Part shown: piece after piece, positions 11,090 to 24,160 of the stretch
Position numbering within the stretch: position 1 is the stretch's first letter
How the letters are laid out: each line of letters starts with the position of its first letter
NCBI GenBank assembly: GCA_025403435.1
Contig: CM046327.1
Coordinates: forward strand, 10,408,218 to 10,472,217
Length of the DNA stretch: 64,000 nucleotides
DNA from: Artocarpus heterophyllus
Taxonomy: Eukaryota; Streptophyta; Magnoliopsida; Rosales; Moraceae
Direction of reading: 5' to 3'
Made by a program: the position numbers and the translations under genes
The notes under the pieces: model-generated
Told to the model about the DNA's origin: nothing
What the model saw: only the letters and a program-made list of their open reading frames with translations
Databases searched by the model: none

Positions 11090-11330
11090 ATACCATATAG
11101 AAAATTAAAGAAGAAAAATAAAAGATAGAAAAGAAAAATAAAGGAATGTAACATGGTTTAGCAATATGTCTACATCTATGTACTAGGAACAAAAAAAAAA
11201 AGGAATTCAACAAATACACATTACAAATCACGTAAATGAGTAAGTTATTCAAAGCTAAAATCAAGACATTTTCTTATATAAAATAAATAAAATAAAGTCA
11301 AAACTATTAATAAAAATACTTTCCTTAATA
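11090..11330. repeat. Direct repeat, copy 2, next to a primer-binding-like site
   Basis: Just left of this copy, TTCCGATACCA is the complement of TGGTATCGGAA, close to a Met-tRNA primer-binding site. This would make 10370-11330 a small minus-strand LTR or TRIM-like element. The termini do not show TG...CA, so the call stays tentative. Confidence 0.4.
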
Positions 11331-12252
11331 CTTTATATTAGGTTGGTATTTTGTTCTTAATAGCTATTAGTTCAAATTATAAAGATATATATATGCTTTC
11401 AGTTAGGGGTGTTCATCTATTTCAATCCGCACTTTTCAGTTCAAACTAATTCGATTTGAACTTGTGCAAATTTTATAAATTTGCATCCATTCTGCAATTA
11501 ATACATCAACAAATCCAATGAGCATCATGAAATAAGCATGGAAAATAATGACTAATATGTTGCTAAGAGATATGTAAGGATTAGGATGTTGAGAGAAGTT
11601 TACATAAGCAAAGTTTAAGTTAGGTTTTTCCTGTGAAAAGTTTATTTTATGAACATATGTCAAGTGCATGTTAGTTTCTTGAAATATTTTCAGATGAATC
11701 ATGATGATGATACTGATATGTATGATAGCATTTTACTGCTTTAAATGTTATTTTTCTGAAATTTTGTGAATTAATTTGCATGACTTTGATTTCAAACTCA
11801 TTTGGCTTAAACCATTATGAATCCATGAATGACATTTTAAAAAGGAAAAATGAGGAGAAATAGCAGATTTTGAAATTTCATAAAGTAAATAGAAGGATTT
11901 GAAAACATTTATAATAAATAGTACATTTTTTAGGTGTTTGAAATAATTTATTTGTTGTTTAAATAAAAGTTATTTGCACTTTAAATCTACTTATTGTCTA
12001 AAAAGAATTATAAATATTGTAAATAATGAGGTAATAAATTATTTATGACATAAAACTGCTATTTACTATATATATTTTCAAAACATATTATTTATTATAA
12101 TTAGTTTTGAAAAAGTGATATTTATTATAAGTTCTCTTTAAAGAATCCATAAGTTTGACCAAAAAGCAATTTAGGACCTTATAAAAAGAAATTGTTGTTT
12201 CTGGATCAAAAGTGTAAAGATGAAAAACTTAGTAGGAGATGCCACCAATACT
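11331..12252. other. AT-rich noncoding stretch
   Basis: No gene or complete element seen. Minus-strand frames of up to 88 codons (11436-11702) have no recognisable domain. Confidence 0.5.
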
Positions 12253-12257
12253 CTTTT

Positions 12258-15200
12258 TGTGATAACCAAGGAAAATTCATTAATAAAATCTAATTTTTAA
12301 TTGGGTTTAATTAATGAATTTATCCTTAAAATTGTATTTTCTGTAAAAATTGTGATAATGTACAAATAAGCAGTATCAATAGGAAACTCCACTACGAACT
12401 TGATGCAATCTTGGATATTATCAATGCAGATTTTGTGAGTTTAAATACTCAAAAATTTGTAAATAATATCCATAAAATAAATTTTATATAACAATTAACT
12501 ATAGAATTGTAATATAAATGGATGAGTAATTAAGGTATAAATAAGATAGAGAGTTTACCAAAACCCTAAACCAGTGCAAAAAGGGGGTTTGATGCGATAT
12601 GGGTATACTGCAAGTGAAAACACAAATAGAAGAAATGTTATGTTTGACTTCCAAAAATAAACCAAGGGCAAGTAGAATATTTTCTACAGTCTAAGAATAT
12701 GTTTTTCACTGGTTTTACTATGACAGTACAAGAAAAATACTGTGTGGTGAAAAATTATACTGTATAAAATTTTGAGGCCCACCAAGTGGACACCCATTGA
12801 TTTATCAAGTCACCATGCCGTGAAAGGTGGCCTAATCACACCAAGCCACCTTAGGTAAGCTAATTGATTACTTGGTGAGTCGCCCACCAAGATAAGCATG
12901 AATTAAATTTGAAATGAACCAAAATTTTTTTTTCCATTTCTTCTTCCTTCACCACGGCAGCCATTGAAGCACCTTTCCGAAAATTTTTCAACTTCACATC
13001 TTTGCAAAATTGGTCCCAAGTGAGTTCAAGAAGCAAAGTTTAGAGGATTTTATCAAATTTAAGGTAAAAACCTAAACTTTTTTTTTAAGTTCTCCTAAGG
13101 TTTTCTTGGGTGAAGGGGGAAATTTGATTTAAGGTATTTTTGTATGAAAAATGCCTAGGAAAAAGTTTCAAAGGAGCCCTTGGAAGGCTAGAAGCACAAA
13201 GTTTTCATTTAGGTAAGTTTTAATTCCTTAAACTTAAAGTTTATGTGGTTTTTGTTTTGATTTTTATTATTTCAAAAAGCATGTGGGTATTCAAGCAAAG
13301 TTTTGATTAAATTCCATCGGTATGTGATTTATGGCATGTCGGTATTGTTGAAATTAGGGGTTGAATGTGCAAAGTGTTGGTTTATGCAAAGTAGGATGTT
13401 TTTGTAATTTTAATGTTAGTTTTGCAAAAATAGTGATTAGGCATGAAAATGGTTTAGATAAAGGTTGGAACTGCCTTTACAGGGGTGGAAATGTTGTTTA
13501 AAAACTGATTTTTCACAAAAAATGACCCAAGGACTAAATTGCAAGAAAAAGTTTTTTCTTGGCAAATTTGAAAAATGCCAAAACAATCCCTGTGTAGTGA
13601 GAATTTCAAAAAAGTTAAAACACGAAAGTTGTAGATCTTGACAAAACTGTTAAAAAGCACAAATGATTCGTCGAAAATCGTGTTCGTTTGTGAGATATTA
13701 ATTTTACAAAAAATTGTTCAAATTGAAAAAAATTTAAGAGGGCAAAAACATCATTTTCCAAAAGGATTTTCGATATGGTATTTTGAGCAAAAATGATCCT
13801 TATGAAAAATAAAAAATTATGGTTTAAAAAGATTAATTTCAGTCTTACGGGTAAAATTGTCAAAACTTTCAAAAAAGAGGCAAAATTGTAAAGTTTTATT
13901 TATTTATTAAAATGGGACACTGATGTAAAATAAGGAGACCCGACACCCCAGGGTATTATTTTAAGGTTGATACGCAACTATTTTCGCTAAAATGGCAAAA
14001 TCGAGCTCAAGAAATTTAGGAGGCCTATTGAGGGCAAAATCGTCATTTTTCCACGAGTAACCCGAATCGCTCCAAAACGTTCCTAAGGGGAAAAAAAGAT
14101 TATTAGAAAGATATTCGCCATTCGTTAGAGACGATAGGGTAGAGTAAGATACGAGTAAGAGAATTCATGATTATCGGAGTTGTATACGGTTATGCAATTT
14201 GATCTATTAATTATCGATCGTTTTGGTATTGACACATAGAAGAAGTAGTGAAAATTTGGCTAATAGCATTGTAATTGGCCAAATAGGACCTAGAAGACTA
14301 GGAAAAAGTGGACTGGGGTCGATTTGCGCAGCAACCAAAACAAGTAAGTACCAATCCCACTTATAGTATGAAATTGTAGGTATAAAATATGATATATATA
14401 TATATATATATGTACATATACCTATGTGTATATCAAGGTGTATGCCTGTGTGTGTTCAATAATATAAGTACTTATGAGTATATTAATGTGTACATGTGAG
14501 TATACAAAATAAGTACCTGTGCGTATATTATATCGTATACCTGTGTGTATAATAATGTATACCTGTGAGTGTATAAAATATATACTTGTGTTTACTATAC
14601 AGTAGAAGAATATTTATGTTTTGCGTATAATATGTGAATATGACCTCATGCATGGTATGATAACCATAATAATTCGACTGGTAAAATACACCATCAGAAT
14701 TAAGAATAGTGTCGTACCGACTTCTGACTCAAGGGGAGTTTAAGGTTATAGTATGGTCTCGGTGTCACCTAGACCTATGTGTACAATGGTACGAACACTT
14801 GAGCCCTAGCTAAAGACAAGACATGATAAAGATAAAAAATGTTCATAAGAAAACATAACTGGATCATGCATTTTAGTAAATGTGGTATGTGGGCTGTATT
14901 GGGACTTATTAGGTGTAAGCTCACTTAGTATTTCATACTATAGATATTCCCACTAAAAGGTTAGAATAAATTCACTGATGAGCTAGGGGAGGGATATGAG
15001 TAATGTGCAGAAATGGGTATGGACGCCGCCACAGACATGTTTCTGCTGTAATATATTTTAAGTTATTTTGAAACGTGTTGTATAAAAGTTGTAACATGGT
15101 TAAGTAAGACAAAACCTCTCTCGAAAATGTTTAGTAAACAATATTGTAAAAGAAAGTTTATTTACGTAAATATATATATATGTTTGTATTTTGAAGGTTG

Positions 15201-15312
15201 CAAAAATCTGCATGTGTAATATATATTTTTTAAAAAAATATTCCTAAGTTTTTCCTCTATACGTAAGTAAGAAAAGTGTTTTATTATAGCCCAAAAAATG
15301 CGGGTTGTGACA
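12258..15312 (+). mobile_element. Solo LTR, 3055 bp, long-LTR retrotransposon family
   Basis: Begins TGTGATAACC and ends GGGTTGTGACA, with a perfect 5-bp TSD CTTTT at 12253-12257 and 15313-15317. Landmarks shared in order with the solo LTR at 31597-35659 include AAAATCGTCATTTTT (about 14037 and 33272), GTGTCGTACC (about 14710 and 34337) and GGTACGAACACT. This places both in one superfamily. TGTAACACCC-type ends and 2-4 kb LTRs occur among plant Ty3/gypsy chromoviruses, but without internal domains that assignment is inference. A TA microsatellite and GTATA-rich repeats lie at about 14390-14600. Confidence 0.85.
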
Positions 15313-15317
15313 CTTTT

Positions 15318-16018
15318 CTTGTGTTTTTAACACAAAATAATAAATAACAGGAGTTAGTTACACAATTTTACCATCTAGTCTCAATTATATCTCAATTTAT
15401 TTTTATATTTTTAGCAACTAAAAATTCATCATTTTAAGTTAAAAAATGTTTGTTTTATTTTCATTGTCATACACTTTTGTGGATGAAAAAACAAAGAAAA
15501 AAGACAAAGATACCTTAATTAAATTGAATTTATTTATGAAAATTGTTTTTTTGAAAAAAATAAAAAAAAATTATTTAAAAAGCATGATCTTTATCTCATT
15601 TTACAATGTTTTGTGCTCTTAAAACCTATGAAAATTTTCATAAACCATTTAAGGATAGGTATGCCATTCCATCTATTCTTTCTTATTCAAGAGATGTCTT
15701 TTTAGTCTTTTAAAAATTTTAAAAAAATTAAAATTAGGCTATATAATTGTGTAGTTACCTATAAATAAGAATAATAGTAGTGAAAACAATATATGAAGAT
15801 ACCAATTGCATGTATGGTTGAAGAAGAGTCTTCTCATCTTTATCGCGTTAAAACTCAACTACTCACAAAATTGTCGGTAGGGGTGTTTAAAAAATCTATC
15901 AAATCGCCCAAACCGCCTACTCCAAGACAAACCGAATCAAACCGATGGTCTTTTATGATTTTTGGATGGTTTAAATGGTTTTTACACAAATAGTTTTGAG
16001 TTGTTTAGTGAATGTTTT
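15318..16018. other. AT-rich stretch ending in a possible hAT-type repeat fragment
   Basis: No gene. From about 15885 (AGGGGTGTTTAAAAAATC) to 16018 the sequence is rich in AAACCG motifs like those of common plant hAT-derived repeats. The left breakpoint of the 6.4-kb duplication falls inside it. Confidence 0.4.
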
Positions 16019-19000
16019 GGGCTTCTCAAACCATCCTAAATATAATTTCTTTTTTATTTTTAAAATATTTATATATATATATTATTTCTCATTAAAAGAA
16101 GTCCTATACATACATGATAAACCCTCATGCAATATAATTACACTTTCCTTTAAGCATTAAAATAACATTAGGCGTAACTCCTCAACAACCAAAAAAACAA
16201 AATCAAATTAAAGAATCAAGTACTACTAAAAAGCTTTAATCCAATTTTGAAATTTAATTAATTGTATTGTTTTTATTTTATTTAGTTATGCTTTTTAACT
16301 CTTCAGTTTGGTTGTTGGGAAACTTTGATTTGTGTTATTGAGACTTTTTAGTTTTGTTATTGGTTTATATTAAAAGTTTAAATGATGAACTTTTAGGCAT
16401 TTATAATTATTGTTAAATATTAAAAATTTTTTAATCTTAAGCTTGAATCGTGCAAATCAAACCTAATGTAGTATTTTTTAAATTAACTTGTTTTGTTAGT
16501 AGCGTAATTTTAACTTTATGAAGTTGATAAAATGTTTAAAAATCTTAATTTAGATCTATTATTTTAAATTAATTGATTTAAAACACTGGTGATTGAAAAT
16601 TTTGTATTATAATCCACTTTTATTATAAATAGGATTGTTTGTGGAACTACGAAGTGGTGTGAAAGGCCAGTAATGTAGGGGGAAAGATAAACACGAAATT
16701 GGAGTATGTATTCTGTTGGCATTAACTCCAACCACTGGAAATGGTTCGTTGGATCAGACCATGATATTGACAACTCGGCTCACATCCTATTTCGTCTTTT
16801 TGATAGGCCACATCCATTTCTTGGATCGGCAAATCATGTCCATATCTGTCTTATAAAATTTATATCTGCCTCTTATAATATTTAATCTCGCACTTATTGC
16901 ATGATGTTGCAATAATTGCTGATCCTTGCTACGTGAATATATATATATATCTTGGATCGATCCTCTATACACCTCTATGCTTCACTACTGCAAGTGCTAC
17001 GAAGTATATGATCAAAGAATCAGTATAAGAAAAAAGGCACGTAATCATAGAAAAGCCACCTTTCTTTCAATAAAGTTTCATCTTTTAAAAAATTATTATA
17101 GTATAAAGCTCTTATCAACTATAACATTTCAAATAAAAATGATTCACACCTTTGAATCATTATTCAAACACTTGATAGAAGGAGTCAATTATAATTATAT
17201 ATTGAAGCCACAAACAAGAACAACTAGCGATAACAAAATGGACAAATTATATCAAAACCCTACTTTGTGTCTCATTGGCACGAATAGTACATGTATGCAT
17301 GATTATTTATTCGGAGTAATATAAATGTATGCTTCCTTCGGCTTAAAAGTGAATTCACTAACCATTGATACGTCAGTTTTATTTTAGTTATTTTCTGTTT
17401 TGTTACGGGAATAAGATTTGAGACTTTTTTAGTGTATGGTCAACTTTGGAAATTTCCGTCACTATATCAGTCCAAAGAGTTTTTGAAAGAGCTGAAAAAG
17501 AATTTCTGATGGTTCTTTTCCTCGTATGCTATATGAATGCGCCATGTTACATGATATTTGTGCTCCTCCACACGCTAATAAAGATAAAGAAAAAAAAAAA
17601 AAATATATATATATATATTTATATGAAGCAGCATCGATGCTAAGTACTATAACTAAAAAAAGATGGGCATGATATATAGGTCCCATTATCTAGGACCCAT
17701 TATTATTAATATATAATACCAGTGTCATATAACATTATTCAAATATGGATCTTAGAGCATAAAACTGATCATATGAAACTGATTTTCCTATTAGTTATGG
17801 TGTTTTATATACCACAACAAAAGTGTTATTCGATAGCATTGAGTAATAACGGGCTTAAAAAAGTATCTCCACTTAATTATTTTTTAGGAAGCCACGTAAA
17901 TTAGACTGGTGTTTTTTTCCCTCTAAATGGACTCTCTTGCTATGAAATTAAAAAATAAAAATAAAAAACACACAAGAAAGAGAGTTTGAACTCTCTCGTC
18001 AAAGCATCCCTAACTTTTCTCATTCAGACCCCAAAGATATCACCCAAAATCTTCGTTGAAATCATCCCAAAATTTTCTAGAAATCTTCCACAAATTCTGT
18101 TCACTCACGATTTCTCCTTGTCCACGATTCTCGACATCACTAGTCTTCCATTTACAGGCTAGGTTCGTTGATTCTCTCACCTTTCACTTTCTTCCAGAAC
18201 TATAAGCTTATGTTTAGACTCTGTTGCAATCGACACATTGACAATAGTGCAAACACTTCCCTCTAGCAGAATTCCTAAAGTCTCCAATTAAAATTTTGTG
18301 CCCTTGGGAAAATTAGAAATTAGAACTCGTAGATGGGCAAAAATTTGCCTTATAATTAACTGGATTATGCCAAATGTAAGAGATATCATAATCCCCATCA
18401 AGAGACAATCTTAATTAGTATCGTGGGTGGCCAATCTCCCTTTGATATACATTTTTCCTTGTAATGTTCACGTTATTTATTTTTCGTGCATTTTATCCCT
18501 CGCGAATCTTAATTAAATATATTGCATTCTGATTTGATTATTTATGATATTTTTTGGACTTTACTTATGGTAAATTAGTACATTTTATTTGCTTTATTTC
18601 AACAACGACGACGATAATAATAATCCATCTTCAACTGTAGCGTTTGTAATAATATACTACTAGGGTATTTGAAAGAGTGGTTTGAACCCTAATATTTAGA
18701 CTACAAACAATGTAAAACTCTCACAGGTTGTATTGTCCAGTTTAAACTTTAGAGTTAAAATTCTTCTCCTAACACTCTGCACATCTTCAAAATATATTTT
18801 TCCCATAATGCATAAAAAATGGAAAAAAAACCTTTGTTAGGAATATTTTTAATATAAATAATATATATCATACAAAGAATAAGGACCGTTGAAAAATTTA
18901 AAAAGCAATTATTCAGTTAGCACCTCTCTGGGCAATCACACATAACTAAAAAAGAAAAACTTTACCTTAAAATACTTTAGCTTTATACACAATAGAGATT

Positions 19001-19660
19001 AGAGCTACTAAATGCCTCTATAATATACAACATGGTAATTATGTGTCAATTTATATTAAAAACCCAGTGGAAAGATTTTTTTGTTAATATTTCATAAATG
19101 CAGAGGAATAAATCTTGCATTTTCATATATGGGAGGCACATTAATAGAGAGGGCTATAATGAAGTGAACATTTTTGTAATTAATCTTAATAATAAGGGGT
19201 TTTTTTCCCTCTTTTTTTCTATTTTGATGTTATTAAAAAATCATACATTATATTTTGGACTTTATCAAATCATGCCTTAATATTTTAAATTCATGATAAA
19301 ATCCTTATGTATTTTAGGTCAAAGATTGATTTTAATTATAAAACTGATTTAAATGCAATTCTCATTTTTTATTTTTTATGTTTGCTTTTGTCTTATTCTT
19401 TTTTTTTCTTTTAGATTATTTAGGTTTTTTTAAAGGTCAAAATTGAACATTGACTGAAAAAAATGTATGAATTCGGACAAACTTCAAATCAAAAAGTATA
19501 AACATGAGACAATCCACAATATAAGATATAAATATTTGATATGTAGGATATCAAAAGTAAAAAAGATAATAATAAGAATCTATAAAACATATAGAAAAAA
19601 ATTCTAAAAATATCCCTTGAATATATTCAAAATACTATAAATATATATTGGGGTCCAAAT

Positions 19661-20159
19661 AATAAAAACTATCCCCTTAATTTTTAAGGAGTTAAAAAAA
19701 TCCATTTGACCTGTGAAGCAGTTAAAAAATTATCAATAATATCTTCACTTATAAGCATTTAAGTATTTTAAAAGAATTTATATGTTATTTAACCATTAAA
19801 TATTTTTAAAAATTAGAAATATATTTAAAACAAAAATTTTGAGACACTATTCAAAAATAAATAAAATTAAAACTAAAAACTAAAAATAATTGTTAAAAGT
19901 TAAATGTAGAAAGTTGGACGTCAGAGCACATCCACCATAAATTATTTTTGTTTAGTTATTAACTAGTTAATGTTTAAATAATACTCAAATGTTGATCATT
20001 TAAGGTATTTTTGGTTTTTTAATAATTTGATGAGTCAAAAGGTTAATTTTTAAATAATAATAAATGTTGATATTGAAGGTATTTTTGGTTTTTGTGACAT
20101 ATTGGGGGGTCAAAATGATTTTTTAACTTTTTAAAAAAAATTGAAGGGATACTTCTATT
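19661..20159. mobile_element. Foldback/MULE-like element in unit A
   Basis: Arms of about 50 bp (19661-19711 and 20108-20159) are imperfect inverted copies, with matching blocks CTATCCCCTT/GGGATA, AGTTAAAAAA and ATTTGACC. Inside is a tandem pair of about 83 bp (AAATGTTGAT...GGTATTTTTGGTTTTT). No transposase. The TSD was not resolved. Confidence 0.5.
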
Positions 20160-20745
20160 AATTAATTATAAGCTGAAATATATTTGTGGTATCTAAGGAT
20201 TTTGGAAGCATTTATACTTTTCCATTATATTCACAGGGTACGTGTGTTTTCCTTGTAATTGAACCCGGGGTTGTAATGATGTTTTTACAAAAGTAGGTGT
20301 CTAGTTTGGTAAATAAACACCACAGATTAAAAAAAAAAAAGGGCAAAGACGAGAGGCGTGTGAGGGGATGGGACCGGACTCTGCCGCTTACAGCAACATA
20401 AAGCGAAAGAAAACGCTGTTGCCCGCAATTATAATCGTGAAAAATGGTGGTGGCCCACCCTTTGCACTTTCCTTACCCATTCGCAGCTCCGTCACGCGCT
20501 CCCGAACTTTTTTTGGCCTTTTGTTTGTTGTTTCTTTATTTTTTTTAATAGAATTTCGCTTTTTGTTTTTTGTAATTGAACTCTTCTCTTTTTCTTGCTT
20601 TTTTTTTGTATGTGTGTTTATATATGTTATTATCTCTATCACCTTTTGCATGCAAAACTCCGAAAGAATAAATAAAGGTAAGAGTCTTCTGTTTGGAGGA
20701 AAAAAAAAAAGAAGGAAAAAACCTACGGACATATTAATAAATATA

Positions 20746-20902
20746 TCGATTGTTTGGTTAAACCACAAACTTAATTATGAATAATATATAATTTTCACAT
20801 GTTATAGTAACAATAAAAAAAATTACTACAGTGTAAAGCTCTCACATGCTATAGTAAAAGTGGTTCTAATTAACGGTTCTCACTATCCTTCCAAACACCC
20901 TC
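20746..20902. mobile_element. Tourist-like MITE in unit A
   Basis: The right end CCAAACACCCTC followed by TAA and the left end CGATTGTTTGG form short imperfect terminal repeats. The unit B copy has clean TAA duplications on both sides; here the left flank has a few extra bases. Confidence 0.5.
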
Positions 20903-21067
20903 TAAATTGGTCATTGCGATTAAAAATGATGCATTTTTATGACTTCCAAATGATAAATGGGATAAAAATGTTGGAAAGTTGGAAACATGTACTAGGAGTG
21001 AGATCGGTGACGAGAGAACTTTTTTTTCTTAAGGAATTATTCATTGTGTTTATGTGGTATATTTGTT

Positions 21068-21852
21068 TAATAAATGTTTAATATTTGGATTGTTTTATCT
21101 ATTTTTTTGTTTAATCATCGCTATCCTAATCACAATTATCATAAATACTCTACCTAAATTTTTCAGGTTAATTGCTTTAAACATTAATATTTTTCTTAAT
21201 TTTTTTCTCTACACTTAAAGTAGTTTACGAAACCCTTTCAACAAAAAAAAAATATTAATTTACGAAACTTAGGAAAAAAAAAGAAAAGAAAAAGGCTAAT
21301 AAATGTTTTAATTTATTTCTAACACAACACACAAATATATACCGTACGCAACAGGTGCTTGACATATTAATGAAAGAAATAAAAAGATCAAATATTCTTT
21401 ACGATTTTTCACTGTACAATACATTAACAAATATTAATAACTATATACAATCCAATATGTAGTGTATCCTTTCTTTGCAATTTCCAATAAACCAAAAAAG
21501 TGTATATAATCCAAAACCAATATATATCCGTCTATATATAAACCAAACTATATCTAAGTATTAGACTTTGCACAACTTTCTATTTAATTTCCAGTAACAT
21601 TCGATTTTTTTTTTAAATATCTCAAGTGCCCTATATGTATGATGGATATGTATATATAATATGTTGAAATAAATTAAAACAGGTCATTAACTTTTTGATT
21701 TGTGTAGAAAACAAATAATGAGAATATTGATGATGCGTCAAGTAATTAATGTAGAAGATTTAGATAGAGTATTGATGATAGTTGTGATTAGAGGAGAGAA
21801 AGATAATTAAATAAAGTAACATTAAAACAGTCCAAATGTCAAACATTTATTA
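21068..21852. mobile_element. Long-armed foldback element in unit A, about 785 bp
   Basis: The left arm (about 21068-21190) and right arm (about 21720-21852) are inverted copies of about 125 bp. Shared blocks include TAATAAATGTTT, ATTTGGATTGTTTTA, CTAATCACAA and AATACTCTACCTAAAT. The outer tips match. No coding sequence is found in the roughly 530-bp loop. This is probably a non-autonomous DNA transposon. Confidence 0.65.
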
Positions 21853-23940
21853 GACGGATGTATCACATAAGCATAATAACGTAGTACATCCGGTCTACTG
21901 AATAATTCTTTTTTAGTGGGGGCATTATATACAAAATAAAAAATAGAATTTTATTTAATGAAAATATAATAATATATTTCAATAATTAAGTGGGACATCA
22001 TTATAATTTTATTATAAAATAGGGTCACAATAACATATTTAAATTATTTTTTAAGGACAAAACAATACTTCAAGTATTTCATGAGGACACAACAACATTT
22101 TTTTTTTCATATTATGTGGGGTATTGTTGTAATTTGCTTTCAAAATAAAGGTGTAACTAATATTTTAAACCACAAAATTAGAATGAAAATTTAAATTTTG
22201 AAAATTGAATAGGTGCACTTACAACAAAGTAGCTCCGCCAGCAAGTGAGATATTTTTATCATGATATTGTGTTTATTCATTTTCTATTTATAGATTGATT
22301 ACGCAATAAGATAACACCGCTCTTTTGGGTACGTGTTCAATTCATGAACAAGATAGGGCAGAATTCTTTTATAAAAGTTGGGCTTCTCAAACCGCTTGCT
22401 CAAACTGCTATCAAACCATCCTAAATATAATTTTTTTTATTTTTAAAATATTTTTTATATATATTATTTCTCATTAAAAGAAGTCCTATACATACATGAT
22501 AAACCCTCATGCAATATAATTACACTTTCCTTTAAGCATTAAAATAACATTAGGCGTAACTCATCAACAACTAAAAAAACAAAATCAAATTAAAGAATCA
22601 AGTACTACTAAAAAGCTTTAATCCAATTTTAAAATTTAATTAATTGTATTGTTTTTATTTTATTTAGTTATGCTTTTTAACTCTTCAGTTTGGTTGTTGG
22701 GAAACTTTGATTTGTATTATTGAGACTTTTTAGTTTTGTTATTGGTTTATATTAAAAGTTTAAATGATGAACTTTTAGGCATTTATAATTATTGTTAAAT
22801 ATTAAAAAAAATTTAATCTTAAGCTTGAATCGTGCAAATCAAACCTAATGTAGTATTTTTTAAATTAACTTGTTTTGTTAGTAGCGTAATTTTAATTTTA
22901 TGAAGCTAATAAAATGTTTAAAAATCTTAATTTAAATCTATTATTTTAAATTAATTGATTTAAAACGCTGGTAATTAAAAATGTTATATTATAATCTACT
23001 TTTATTATAAATAGAATTGCTTGTCAAAGTACGAAGTGGTGTGAAAGGCCAGTAATGTTGGGGGAAAGGTAAAAACGAAATTGGAGTGTGTATTCTGTCG
23101 GCATTAACTTCAACCACCGGAAATGATTCATTGGATCAGACCATGATATTGACAACTCGGCTCACATCCTATTTCGTCTTTTTGATAGGGCACATCCATT
23201 TCTTGGATCGGCAAATCACGTCCATATCTGCCTCTTATAATATTTAATTTCGCACTTATTGCATAATTGCTGATCCTTGCTACGTGAATATATATATATA
23301 TATATATAGATATATTGGATCGATCCTGTGTACACCTGTACGCTTCACTACTGCAAGTGCTACGAAGTATATGAACAAAAAGTCAGTACAAGAAAAAAGT
23401 CACGTAATCATAGAAGAGCCACCTTTCTTTCAATAAAGTTTCCTCTCTCAAAAAATTATTATATTATTATAATATAAAGTTCTTACCAACTACATTTTAA
23501 ATAAAAATAATTCACACGTTTAAATCGTTATTCAAACACTTGATAGAGAGAGTCAATTATAATTATATATTGAAGCCACAAACAAGAACAACTAGCGATA
23601 ACAAAATGGACAAATTATATCAAAAACCAACTTTGTTTCTCATTGGCACGAATAGTACATGTATGCATGATTATTTATTCTGAGTAATATAAATGTATGC
23701 TTCCTTCGGGTTAAAAGTGAATTCCGTAACCATTGATACGTCTGTTTTATTTTAGTTGTTTTCTGTTTTGGTACGGGAATAAGATTTGAGACTTTTGCAG
23801 TGCATGTTCAACTTTGGAAAGTTCCGCCACTATATCAGTCCAAAGAGTTTTTGAAAGAGCTTTAAACTTATTTCTGATGGTTCTTTTCCTTGTATGCTAC
23901 ATGAATGCGCCATATTACATGATATTGGTGCTCCAACACA

Positions 23941-24160
23941 CACTAACAAAGATAAAGAAAAAAAATATATATATTTATATACGTATACGCTAACAAAGAT
24001 AAAGAAATATATATATATATATTTATATATATACATATATATATATATATATAAAGCAGCTTCCATGCTAAATACTACAAGTAAAGGAAGATGGGTTATA
24101 TATATATATATAAAGCAGCTTCCATACTAAATACTACAAGTAAAGGAAGATGCCTATGAT
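23941..24160. repeat. Unit-B-specific TA microsatellite and local tandem duplication
   Basis: Several TA runs are interleaved with two copies of a box of about 50 bp starting AAGCAGCTTCCAT and ending GTAAAGGAAGATG (about 24053 and 24113). Unit A has a single diverged copy near 17621-17666. Confidence 0.8.

Larger units (their letters stand above)
16019..22379 (+). repeat. 6.4-kb tandem duplication, unit A
   Basis: The whole stretch repeats head to tail at 22380-28884, with shared landmarks in the same order: ATTATTTCTCATTAAAAGAA (16081 and 22463), CATGTATGCATGATTATTTA, AGAGAGTTTGAACTCTC, GGGCAAAGACGAG (20341 and 26853) and GATAGGGCAGAATTC. Identity is high by eye, with scattered substitutions and small indels. 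No reading frame longer than about 140 codons exists and none shows a domain, so coding content is unsupported. It contains three inverted-repeat elements listed separately. Confidence 0.9.

Noticed and set aside
20368..20784. 138-codon plus-strand frame as a gene
   Set aside because: Low-complexity Phe/Leu/Ile-rich translation from a T-rich stretch. The equivalent in the duplicated unit B is not kept as a frame of similar length, and an antisense frame overlaps it.
22225..22250. CTCCGCCAG motif as the end of a hAT element in the duplicated unit
   Set aside because: It resembles hAT tips, but no partner end or 8-bp TSD was found.
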